A DNA stretch of 20,395 bases from a virus, in the IMG/VR virus record IMGVR_UViG_3300010392_001761, positions 1-20,395 of that record, one strand, 5' to 3'. The number at the start of each line of letters is the position of its first letter. Position 1 is the stretch's first letter. The notes under the pieces were generated by a model. It had not been told where the DNA came from, searched no databases, and saw nothing but the letters and a program-made list of their open reading frames with translations. Positions 1 to 5,005 of this stretch are shown here, one piece after another. Position numbers and translations under genes: made by a program.

Positions 1-747
1 AACCAAACCAACACTCAGGACACAACTCAAACCAGCACACAAGACAACAGTCAAAGCACAACTCAAACCAACACGCAAACTCCGGGGGACGTCCCCGCCA
101 CCGATTCCGCTAATGCTCTCGACAGCGAAGAAAGCTCTCGCACGCGCGGAGAAATCGACATCGGTGCTGTTTACAAGCGTCTGGAGAGCGAAGGCCGCTG
201 GAGAGGGCAGATCGAGCTTCAGCGTAACGAGATGATGAAAGAGGCTAAGAAGTCCATTCCTGACAAGCATGAGCGGCAGCAGTGGGTGTACGGTGAACTG
301 GATCGAATGTATCCGCCAGTCAACAAACCGGACATTGTCCTGTTGGACAAAGATGTCCGGAATTCCCCTGATGGGGATGCGACGTCTTCCCCGAAGGCGG
401 ATGATGGGCAGATTCAAGGACTCGGTGCGATACCTGATCACTGGCCGGAGCTTCCTGCGAATGCTTCGCTTGCGGCTGAGGTTGGATGGGTGCAGGCTAA
501 TCGGTTGCGGTGCGTTGATGAGCAGCCTGGACATGCCACGAAGGTGGACCTGGGCGAGGCGCTTTCCCCTGCTCCCTCGTGGTCCGCCCTCGGGTGGTTG
601 GAAACCAGTATCCGTTCGTATGCCAAGTTCGTGGACGTAGCTGCTAAGGCCACAGCTAACGCTGATGATGAGAGCGAAGTGCTACGCATGGAGCGCCGCA
701 GCGTTGATGAGATGCAGGCGCTGCTCGATGAGATGATCGAAGGGTGA
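1..747 (+). CDS. Unrecognised protein, 5' end outside window
   Basis: The frame is open from base 1 and ends with TGA at 745-747, so about 248 codons of a longer gene are visible. The first ~28 residues are almost only Thr, Gln, Asn, Ser and Asp, encoded by an imperfect 36-base (12-codon) repeat: the 18-base stretch at 21-38 recurs at 57-74 with one mismatch. Next comes a charged helical part (visible residues ~50-100), then a region beginning near DHWPELPANASL and running through GWLETSIRSYAKFVDVAAKA to an acidic helix. I have the impression of having seen the WPELPANASL and ALGWLETSIRSYAK blocks in planctomycete or phage hypothetical proteins, but cannot verify that. An ATG at 232 would give 171 residues, but the continuous frame upstream and lack of a ribosome site make it an unlikely start. 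One palindrome copy (319-351) lies inside the gene and encodes KPDIVL. Function unknown; a DNA-packaging accessory role is only a guess. Confidence 0.7.
   Translation, partial: NQTNTQDTTQTSTQDNSQSTTQTNTQTPGDVPATDSANALDSEESSRTRGEIDIGAVYKRLESEGRWRGQIELQRNEMMKEAKKSIPDKHERQQWVYGELDRMYPPVNKPDIVLLDKDVRNSPDGDATSSPKADDGQIQGLGAIPDHWPELPANASLAAEVGWVQANRLRCVDEQPGHATKVDLGEALSPAPSWSALGWLETSIRSYAKFVDVAAKATANADDESEVLRMERRSVDEMQALLDEMIEG
21..74 (+). repeat. Imperfect 36-base tandem repeat coding Thr/Gln-rich segment
   Basis: The 18-base stretch at 21-38 (CACAACTCAAACCAGCAC) recurs at 57-74 with one mismatch. The period is 36 bases, exactly 12 codons, so it encodes repeated TTQT-type residues in the gene covering 1-747. 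It is a low-complexity linker and may continue left of the window. Confidence 0.6.
319..358 (+). repeat. Dispersed palindrome copy 1, with adjacent variant
   Basis: The left arm is the full GTCAACAAACCGGACA (319-334), the centre is T, and the core GGACATTGTCC lies at 330-340. The right arm diverges after TGTCC. Four bases further on, a second, wider-spaced inverted repeat follows: GGACA at 345-349 and TGTCC at 354-358. Both are inside the coding sequence of the first gene. See the palindrome-network finding. Confidence 0.8.
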
Positions 748-750
748 GCG

Positions 751-882
751 ATGGCAGCAGCGGCGAGCGGTGGGCCAGGCGAAGCGAACCGGCTCAGATC
801 CGAACCAGACCGGGCCGGTGGTCGGAGTGACTCCTATCGTATATCCACCCAGAATCGACACACCCAATGCGTGGTAAGATAG
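751..882 (+). CDS. 43-residue ORF, possibly a truncated gene start
   Basis: The ATG lies three bases after the preceding stop and is preceded by GAAGG/AAGGG at good Shine-Dalgarno distance (GAAGGGTGAGCG then ATG). The predicted peptide begins MAAAASGGPGEANRLRSEP and stops at TAG 880-882. I recognise no family. The strong ribosome site and close coupling to the upstream gene suggest translation does start here. The short length and the HNH endonuclease gene immediately downstream make it plausible that this is the surviving 5' end of a longer gene cut off by insertion or deletion. It could equally be a true micro-protein. Both this ORF and the HNH gene begin with ATGGCAGCA. Confidence 0.35.
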   Translation: MAAAASGGPGEANRLRSEPDRAGGRSDSYRISTQNRHTQCVVR

Positions 883-884
883 GG

Positions 885-913
885 TTGCACTAGCTCATAT
901 ACGTTGTTATCTT
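885..913 (+). promoter_or_regulatory. Weak candidate promoter before the HNH gene
   Basis: TTGCAC at 885-890 and TATCTT at 908-913 are separated by 17 bases, the usual spacing for a sigma-70-type promoter. The match is only partial (3 of 6 and 4 of 6). Initiation would fall close to the ATG at 920, which has no visible Shine-Dalgarno, so a leaderless transcript is possible. This is speculative. Confidence 0.2.
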
Positions 914-919
914 GTGTTT

Positions 920-1666
920 ATGGCAGCAAAACGCACGATAGTTAATCCTGGTGATCGCTTTGGCCGCTTGGTTGTGGTTGAGGAGTCAGAGCCTTTTGTG
1001 TCTGGTTCTCAGCGTCAGCGTGCTATGAAGTGCGAGTGTGATTGCGGTAATGTTGGCGTGTACCGTCTTTATGCTTTGCGTAACGGGAATACAACGTCTT
1101 GCGGTTGTCTTGCTCGTGAGCTTGCTGTTGAGCGTGGTCATCGCCTAGGCAAGTTGTATGGCGGTGGTACTCCGAAGCATGGTGGTTGTGGCACTCCTGA
1201 GTATTCGAGTTGGAAGTCGATGATTTCTCGTTGTGCCGACAAGTCGAATTCACGTTATGGTGGTCGCGGGATTAAGGTTTGCGATCGTTGGGTTGAGTCT
1301 TTTGTGGCGTTTCTGGATGACATGGGGCGTCGTCCTAGTGCTGGTCATTCGATTGACCGGATTGACAATGACGGTGATTACGATCCTGGAAATTGTCGAT
1401 GGGCGACAGCAGAGGAGCAGTGCAGAAACAGGTCCAACACGTTGTATTTGTCGCTTAACGGGGAGACTATGTCTCTTCCTGAATGGTCAGAACGCCTAGG
1501 GATTGACCAATCTCTTATTCGCAGCCGTTTAGACCGTGGTTGGTCTGATGAGGAAGCCCTGACGAAGCCTGTCGAGAAGAAGTACCGATCTGATTCTTTT
1601 TACCGCACCCCGATTAAGGATCGCGACGCTGAGTGGTATCGCGAGTACGAGCGTCGAGGTTTTTGA
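920..1666 (+). CDS. HNH (His-Me finger) endonuclease, phage homing type
   Basis: The 248-residue protein has the two-part layout common in free-standing phage HNH endonucleases. An N-terminal segment, GDRFGRLVVVEE, is followed by a Cys-rich cluster (CECDCGN ... SCGC) that probably binds zinc. A C-terminal nuclease core follows: SRYGGRGIKVCDRW, then GHSIDRIDNDGDYDPGNCRW. The HSIDRIDNDG ... NCRWAT block is the metal-binding, catalytic part. A final helix-turn-helix-like tail (LNGETMSLPEWSERLGI) resembles the DNA-binding repeats of these enzymes. I prefer the ATG at 920; an in-frame GTG at 914 is an alternative. Neither has a clear ribosome site. Codon third positions are notably T-rich compared with the head genes, consistent with separate ancestry. 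Such genes usually cut DNA and spread by homing between phages. Confidence 0.9.
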   Translation: MAAKRTIVNPGDRFGRLVVVEESEPFVSGSQRQRAMKCECDCGNVGVYRLYALRNGNTTSCGCLARELAVERGHRLGKLYGGGTPKHGGCGTPEYSSWKSMISRCADKSNSRYGGRGIKVCDRWVESFVAFLDDMGRRPSAGHSIDRIDNDGDYDPGNCRWATAEEQCRNRSNTLYLSLNGETMSLPEWSERLGIDQSLIRSRLDRGWSDEEALTKPVEKKYRSDSFYRTPIKDRDAEWYREYERRGF

Positions 1667-1681
1667 ACATACGAAGTAAAT

Positions 1682-1714
1682 GTCGTGAAACCGGACAATG
1701 TCCGCTTTGTTTAC
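1682..1714 (+). repeat. Dispersed palindrome copy 2, before C5 methyltransferase
   Basis: The core GGACAATGTCC is at 1693-1703. The right arm TGTCCGCTTTGTTTAC differs from the best copy at one base; the left arm keeps AAACCGGACA. It lies between the HNH gene and the C5 methyltransferase start, ten bases before that ATG, an operator-like position. The ATG inside the core (1698) is in frame with the methyltransferase and would add MSALFTGEH. Confidence 0.85.
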
Positions 1715-1724
1715 TGGGGAACAT

Positions 1725-2543
1725 ATGAATGAGTTATCACTGTTTACCGGAATTGGTGGTGGGTTGCTTGGAACCCGATTGCTCGGTTGGAAGCCCGTCT
1801 GCGGAGTGGAAAAAGAGTCGTATTGCCGAGAGGTGTTGCTCCGACGCCAGCGGGACGGTTTGCTGCCTTTGTTCCCAGTCTGGGACGACGTCCGAACATT
1901 CGATGGTAGACCGTGGCGTGGAATTGTGGATGTCGTCACTGCGGGATTCCCGTGTCAGCCATTCTCGGTTGCCGGAAAGCGAGACGGAGCGGACGACGAA
2001 CGGAATATGTGGCCCGAAACCATCCGGGTCATTCGCGAAGTGGGACCGCGATTCTGCTTGTTGGAAAACGTACCCGGCCTTATTCGATTCGATTATTTCG
2101 GCCAAATCCTCGGAGACTTGGCAGAGGCAGGGTTCGATGCGGAATGGGATGTTGTATCAGCGGAAGACGTTGGTGCGAACCATCTCAGGAAGCGGTTGTG
2201 GATTGTGGCCTACTCCGCGGGCCTCAAAACAAGGGCCGGACTTTGCGGCGACCGATCGACCGGGAGCAGGCGGGGACAATCTTCACACGGCAGTGGCGAA
2301 AGCGGAGAAGTTTCCGACGCCTTACGGGTTGAGTTCGAGCCAGGGGCAAGGGGATGGGGAATTCGGGAAGGCGATTCGAAACAGCACATCGATTGGTGGA
2401 CAACTGAACCCGCCTTGGGTCGAGTGGCTCATGGGGTGGCCAATCGGGTGGACCGGCTTGCAGCAATTGGAAACGGGCAAGTTCCGGCAGTGGTTAGAGC
2501 AGCATGGACTCTGATGAAAACCGGACAATGTCCGCTTTGTTGA
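1725..2543 (+). CDS. DNA (cytosine-5) methyltransferase
   Basis: Transfers a methyl group from S-adenosylmethionine to C5 of cytosine in DNA. In the 272-residue protein, motif I is LSLFTGIGGG (4-13), motif IV is GFPCQPFSVAG with catalytic Cys77, motif VI is LLENVPGL (112-119), and motif VIII is HLRKRLWIVAY (153-163). The C-terminal motif IX/X region runs RVDRLAAIGNGQVPAVV (241-257). The target-recognition region (about 165-220) is short and rich in Gly, Ser and Arg. ATG 1725 is chosen because GGGGA sits 5 bases upstream; an in-frame ATG at 1698 lies inside a palindrome and lacks a ribosome site. The last residues, KTGQCPLC and stop, are encoded by the next palindrome copy. No restriction endonuclease is visible beside it, so self-protection or regulation of phage DNA is likelier than a full restriction-modification pair. 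A second frame is open through the gene. Confidence 0.93.
   Translation: MNELSLFTGIGGGLLGTRLLGWKPVCGVEKESYCREVLLRRQRDGLLPLFPVWDDVRTFDGRPWRGIVDVVTAGFPCQPFSVAGKRDGADDERNMWPETIRVIREVGPRFCLLENVPGLIRFDYFGQILGDLAEAGFDAEWDVVSAEDVGANHLRKRLWIVAYSAGLKTRAGLCGDRSTGSRRGQSSHGSGESGEVSDALRVEFEPGARGWGIREGDSKQHIDWWTTEPALGRVAHGVANRVDRLAAIGNGQVPAVVRAAWTLMKTGQCPLC
1729..2514 (+). CDS. Putative overlapping gene inside the C5 methyltransferase (+1 frame)
   Basis: A 261-codon frame starts 4 bases after the methyltransferase ATG (ATGAATGAG gives both starts) and runs almost the full gene. Its second half contains FAKWDRDSACWKTYPALF (102-119), SETWQRQGSMRNGMLY (128-143), TLVRTISGSGCGLWPTPRAS (147-166) and LNPPWVEWLMGWPIGWT (226-242). 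These blocks match, from memory, a widespread set of phage proteins with WKT, SETWPRSGMMRNG, LWPTP and LNPxWVEWLMGWPxGWT motifs. The same DNA in the other frame gives the methyltransferase ENVPGL, LGDLAEAGFDAEW, HLRKRLWIVAY and WWTTEPALGRVAHGV motifs. The N-terminal 100 residues look less convincing and Cys/Ser-rich. It could be a genuine overprinted gene, or a shadow that databases have annotated repeatedly. No independent ribosome site is visible; starting would rely on the shared GGGGA or coupling. Confidence 0.45.
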   Translation: MSYHCLPELVVGCLEPDCSVGSPSAEWKKSRIAERCCSDASGTVCCLCSQSGTTSEHSMVDRGVELWMSSLRDSRVSHSRLPESETERTTNGICGPKPSGSFAKWDRDSACWKTYPALFDSIISAKSSETWQRQGSMRNGMLYQRKTLVRTISGSGCGLWPTPRASKQGPDFAATDRPGAGGDNLHTAVAKAEKFPTPYGLSSSQGQGDGEFGKAIRNSTSIGGQLNPPWVEWLMGWPIGWTGLQQLETGKFRQWLEQHGL

Positions 2544-2544
2544 C
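2512..2544 (+). repeat. Dispersed palindrome copy 3, overlapping methyltransferase stop
   Basis: The core GGACAATGTCC is at 2523-2533. The right arm TGTCCGCTTTGTTGAC (2529-2544) is complete and the left keeps AAACCGGACA. The copy contains the stop of the C5 methyltransferase (2541-2543) and begins on the stop of the overlapping frame (2512-2514). It sits 20 bases before the next gene start. Confidence 0.85.
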
Positions 2545-2563
2545 TGAGAGAAATGGGCGGCAT

Positions 2564-2734
2564 ATGGAATTGGTGTCACACTTGATCATTATGTTTAGTG
2601 TGGGGTTGTTGTTGACAGTTGTTGTTTGCAAGTGGACAATCCTGAAGGCGGGCCTGGTCTTTTTTGAATGGAACCGTGACAGATGGCTAGTGAGGACGCG
2701 ATCACATTTCCCGCATGGTTTCGGTGGACTCTGA
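2564..2734 (+). CDS. Small single-span membrane protein
   Basis: A 56-residue protein beginning MELVSHLIIMF, with one strong hydrophobic segment at about residues 5-27 and a basic, aromatic C-terminal tail (EWNRDRWLVRTRSHFPHGF). The ATG at 2564 is preceded by GGGCGG and, further off, GAGAG. In-frame ATGs at 2504 and 2529 fall inside the methyltransferase end and the palindrome and are less likely. The gene overlaps the next start by 52 bases, which is unusual. It is followed by three more small membrane proteins, so a lysis role (holin or holin regulator) is plausible, but no family is recognised. Confidence 0.5.
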   Translation: MELVSHLIIMFSVGLLLTVVVCKWTILKAGLVFFEWNRDRWLVRTRSHFPHGFGGL

Positions 2735-2949
2735 GTGTGGTTCTTCCGGGTGCGACTTTGTGGGCGACTTTTATCTCTGCTCAGGTGATGCAGATGTCTG
2801 ATATTCCTTCTGAGGTTGATGCTGCGAAGTCGAGGGCGTTATTGAATGCTCAGGACGTGAAGGTTCTCCAGGTGCAGCAGGAGGAGAACAAGCGGGTGCT
2901 CATTCGGATTGAGGACAAGATGGATGAGGCTTTGAAGTTGCTGAAATGA
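2683..2949 (+). CDS. Small membrane protein with C-terminal coiled coil, possible holin accessory
   Basis: An 88-residue protein. The hydrophobic segment WFRWTLSVVLPGATLWATF is at about residues 12-30. It is followed by a charged heptad-like helix from SEVDAAKSRALLNAQDV to MDEALKLLK. One membrane span plus a coiled coil recalls XhlA-type phage proteins, although in XhlA the order is reversed. The start overlaps the upstream ORF and has only a weak ribosome site. The stop overlaps the next start in an ATGA junction at 2946, so translation is probably coupled. The role is inferred from context only. Confidence 0.65.
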   Translation: MASEDAITFPAWFRWTLSVVLPGATLWATFISAQVMQMSDIPSEVDAAKSRALLNAQDVKVLQVQQEENKRVLIRIEDKMDEALKLLK

Positions 2950-3248
2950 GTGACTTCTTGATTCTGGCGTTGGTGGTCGCTCCGATTTATGCTTTGTATG
3001 TGTTTCGAGGTGATGAGATGGGAAAGATTCTTTCGACAGGCAAGAGCGAGTCGAAACCGTTCAGTTTGGACGGGACAGACTTGTGGAAGCTGTTTGTCGG
3101 CTGCTTTGTGGCGGGTTCCGGGGCTTTTCTGGCGACCTTCACTGAAAGCATCGGTGACATTGACTTCGGGGAGTGGACTCCTCATGTCACAGCTGGAGCG
3201 GCTGTTTTGGTCAATGTTCTGAGGAAGTTCTTGGCGGATAACACATGA
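2946..3248 (+). CDS. Holin-like small membrane protein
   Basis: A 100-residue protein with an N-terminal membrane span (DFLILALVVAPIYALYVF, about 3-20) and a short basic loop. A second hydrophobic stretch (LWKLFVGCFVAGSGAFLATF, about 46-65) follows, and the C-terminal region VTAGAAVLVNVLRKFLADN is weakly hydrophobic. Size, two or three spans and a charged C-terminus fit phage holins, which permeabilise the inner membrane at lysis. The ATGA junctions at both ends (2946 and 3245) tie it to its neighbours. I recognise no named holin family, so the call rests on topology and context. Confidence 0.6.
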   Translation: MSDFLILALVVAPIYALYVFRGDEMGKILSTGKSESKPFSLDGTDLWKLFVGCFVAGSGAFLATFTESIGDIDFGEWTPHVTAGAAVLVNVLRKFLADNT

Positions 3249-3664
3249 GTCAACCAACGAATCGTCAGATGATTGCTTCCCTGGGTTTGGCTGCGGCGAC
3301 GTTCGCTGTTTTGCCTTCGATGGGGTTCGTGAAGGGCCAACAGGCTCTTGTGCCTGGGACGTCGATTGAGCTTCCTGCGGAGTTCGCGAAGATTCTGTGG
3401 ACGATTCTCGCTGCGTTCCTTCCGGGATTGCTCAACAAGTGGGTTCCAGGTCTGGGTGATTGGGTGAAGAAACTCTTCGATCAGTTGTTGAAGGGGGGTG
3501 ATCAAATCTCTTCGGATACCCCGAAGCCTGGGGAGCAGATTGATTTGCTGTTGCGTGCGGTGGAACCCATTCGTGGTGATAGCGAAGCTGAGCAGGCAAT
3601 CGAAGACCTCGTTTGTAGGCTGCTGAAGTGCAAGAAAGATGGTGACCACACCCATGAGGTATAG
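3245..3664 (+). CDS. Unrecognised membrane-associated protein
   Basis: A 139-residue protein. It has an N-terminal hydrophobic segment (SLGLAAATFAVLPSMGF, about 12-28) and a second one, FAKILWTILAAFLPGLL (about 48-64). An amphipathic stretch (NKWVPGLGDWVKKLFDQLLKG) follows, then a soluble acidic C-terminal half. It starts in an ATGA overlap with the holin-like gene and ends inside the next gene. The middle resembles a phage holin of the short two-span type, but the long soluble tail is atypical. Probably part of the same membrane/lysis cassette. Confidence 0.6.
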   Translation: MSQPTNRQMIASLGLAAATFAVLPSMGFVKGQQALVPGTSIELPAEFAKILWTILAAFLPGLLNKWVPGLGDWVKKLFDQLLKGGDQISSDTPKPGEQIDLLLRAVEPIRGDSEAEQAIEDLVCRLLKCKKDGDHTHEV

Positions 3665-4013
3665 CCTACTATTGCTGGCGTCTTCCCTGGTTGGTTGTAT
3701 TCAGGACGGGGGTGGTGTTGAGCCGACGCCATCCCCGTCAGGGCCGTTGGAGAAGGCGGTTCAGAAGTCGAAGCAGTATCACCGGCTTTTGGGTGACCAA
3801 TTTCTTGAAGCCGGGAAAATGGTCGAGTCTGGCGAGATTACGACTGGCCGAGAAGCCCACAATTTCCTCTCCGAGCGGAATAAGGCGGCGAGGGACGCGG
3901 CTTTCAAGTTGGTGAATGAGTACATGCAGGATCGGATTGGGAATGGGAAGTGGTCGCGTGAATCGGCTGCGAAGGTTTATACAGAAATAGGACAAGGATT
4001 GAAAAATGAATAA
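3654..4013 (+). CDS. Small lipoprotein, possible outer-membrane spanin-like component
   Basis: A 119-residue protein with a typical lipoprotein signal: MRY, a Leu-rich core and the lipobox LVGC (Cys15), followed by a Pro/Ser/Thr linker (GGGVEPTPSPSGP). The mature part is helical and charged and ends in SAAKVYTEIGQGLKNE. ATG 3654 is chosen over 3639 because it gives the canonical signal peptide; GGTGA lies about ten bases upstream. It overlaps the upstream gene by 11 bases and the downstream gene by 8. Following three membrane proteins, it could be an o-spanin acting in outer-membrane disruption, but it is longer than usual o-spanins. A second partial copy of its C-terminus lies at 4265-4312. 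Confidence 0.75.
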   Translation: MRYSLLLLASSLVGCIQDGGGVEPTPSPSGPLEKAVQKSKQYHRLLGDQFLEAGKMVESGEITTGREAHNFLSERNKAARDAAFKLVNEYMQDRIGNGKWSRESAAKVYTEIGQGLKNE

Positions 4014-4248
4014 AGTTCAGATGCCGAAATACGTCTGTCACAAAGAAGTGTGGGCGTTGCAGATTCGAGACGTTGTAGGCACGCGACTCTTTTTTGATGA
4101 GGGGTATTCTGCACGTGACGTCGGTTCTGAATGGATTGACAGACATAAACCGGAGGTTGGTGGTTATTTCGTCCAGTACGAGGACAGATACACATCATTC
4201 AGCCCGCAAAAGCCTTTTGAGGAAGGTTATACTCTGAAAAATTCATAG
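4006..4248 (+). CDS. Small conserved phage protein of unknown function
   Basis: An 80-residue protein beginning MNKVQMPKYVCHKEVWALQI and ending GGYFVQYEDRYTSFSPQKPFEEGY. I recognise this pattern (KYxCHKxVWAL ... GGYxVxYEDGYxSxSPxxxFExGY) from many phage genomes, where it is annotated only as hypothetical. The start overlaps the lipoprotein stop (ATGAATAA). Its position, immediately followed by a second copy of the lipoprotein 3' end, suggests it was inserted there. No catalytic motif is visible. Confidence 0.8.
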   Translation: MNKVQMPKYVCHKEVWALQIRDVVGTRLFFDEGYSARDVGSEWIDRHKPEVGGYFVQYEDRYTSFSPQKPFEEGYTLKNS

Positions 4249-4281
4249 GAAGTGGGACCGGACAAAGTCCGCTTCTGTTTA
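4249..4281 (+). repeat. Dispersed palindrome copy 4 (degenerate)
   Basis: The core is GGACAAAGTCC at 4260-4270, with ACCGGACA to the left and GTCCGCTTCTGTTTAC to the right. The centre differs from the consensus and one base is inserted in the right arm. It lies in the 60-base gap after the small conserved protein and merges into the duplicated lipoprotein tail. Confidence 0.6.
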
Positions 4282-4312
4282 CCGCGAGATAGGCGAGGCT
4301 TTGAAGAAATGA
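4265..4312 (+). pseudogene. Duplicated C-terminal fragment of the lipoprotein gene
   Basis: This frame reads KSASVYREIGEALKK and then stop. It aligns with the true lipoprotein end ESAAKVYTEIGQGLKNE, sharing S, A, V, Y, E, I, G, L and K in register after one gap. The stop forms an ATGA junction with the mini-ORF at 4309, the kind of junction expected if the lipoprotein gene originally ended here. It therefore looks like the old 3' end, displaced when 4006-4248 was inserted. Confidence 0.55.
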
Positions 4313-4371
4313 GCATCGATGGCATTCTGTTGTTACTGCTGATTCTGTTCGTGGTGACTGGTGATAGATGA
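4309..4371 (+). CDS. 20-residue hydrophobic mini-protein
   Basis: Encodes MSIDGILLLLLILFVVTGDR and stop. It is essentially one short membrane span with an acidic N-terminal edge and a basic C-terminal end. The start sits in an ATGA overlap with the lipoprotein-tail fragment, and the stop region overlaps the next gene's GTG alternative start (4361). GAGG occurs 14-17 bases upstream and GAAGAA directly before the start. A small lysis or regulatory membrane peptide is possible, but it could also be a chance ORF. Confidence 0.4.
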   Translation: MSIDGILLLLLILFVVTGDR

Positions 4372-4381
4372 AAGGTTTCAA

Positions 4382-5005
4382 ATGTCAACTTTTTCAGCAA
4401 GTTACAGAATAAAGCAAAGTCTTAGAGGTTGCAGATTCAGGCCATCTCTTAAGTTGTGCTTGTTCGAGGAAGAGTACTGCCTGGACTTTTTCGGATTCCT
4501 GATCGCACTACCATTTCTCGACCGTTACCGTCGCAGTCCGCACGATATGATGGAGTCGTGGGGAGTCTACTATTACTATCGTGAGTTGTGGTTCTGCTGG
4601 GGGAAACACTCAAAATGCTTATATATGCCGTGGATGCTGAAACACATCAAATGCGAGGTTCTGCGTCCAGATGGATCGTGGGTTCCGTATATCGCCAGCT
4701 ACGAAGAAGGCGATGATGGACGGCGGGAAGAATCGTTTCCCTACACTTACAAGTTGAAATCCGGTGAAGTGCAAGAACGCACCGCAACTGTTTACGTCGA
4801 GCGGAGAGAGTGGCGTCAACGATGGTTGCAGTGGTGTCCGTTGTTCGCAACGCGGAGTCAGTCAATCGACGTTTCATTCGATGGCGAAGTTGGCGAGAGA
4901 ACTGGATCGTGGAAGGGCGGAACGATTGGTTGTGGTTATGAGATGCTTCCTGGAGAAACCGCCGAGCAGACTCTCCGAAGAATGGAACGCGAACGGAAAT
5001 TCTGA
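4382..5005 (+). CDS. Conserved phage protein of unknown function
   Basis: A 207-residue protein rich in aromatics and charge. Recognisable blocks are ALPFLDRYRRSPHDMMESWG, LYMPW, DGSWVPYIASYE, FPYTYKLKSGEVQERTATVY, VERREWRQRW, SWKGGTIGCGYEMLPGET and TLRRMERERKF. I know this set of blocks from many tailed-phage genomes, where the protein has no assigned role. ATG 4382 has AAAGG seven bases upstream; GTG 4361 is an alternative. It is followed directly by the papain-like gene (TGA then ATG). No signal peptide or membrane span is evident. Confidence 0.85.
   Translation: MSTFSASYRIKQSLRGCRFRPSLKLCLFEEEYCLDFFGFLIALPFLDRYRRSPHDMMESWGVYYYYRELWFCWGKHSKCLYMPWMLKHIKCEVLRPDGSWVPYIASYEEGDDGRREESFPYTYKLKSGEVQERTATVYVERREWRQRWLQWCPLFATRSQSIDVSFDGEVGERTGSWKGGTIGCGYEMLPGETAEQTLRRMERERKF

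Noticed and set aside
1-747. Small terminase subunit identity for the first gene
   Set aside because: It is far from the large terminase gene and no small-terminase motif is recognisable. A packaging role remains only a guess.
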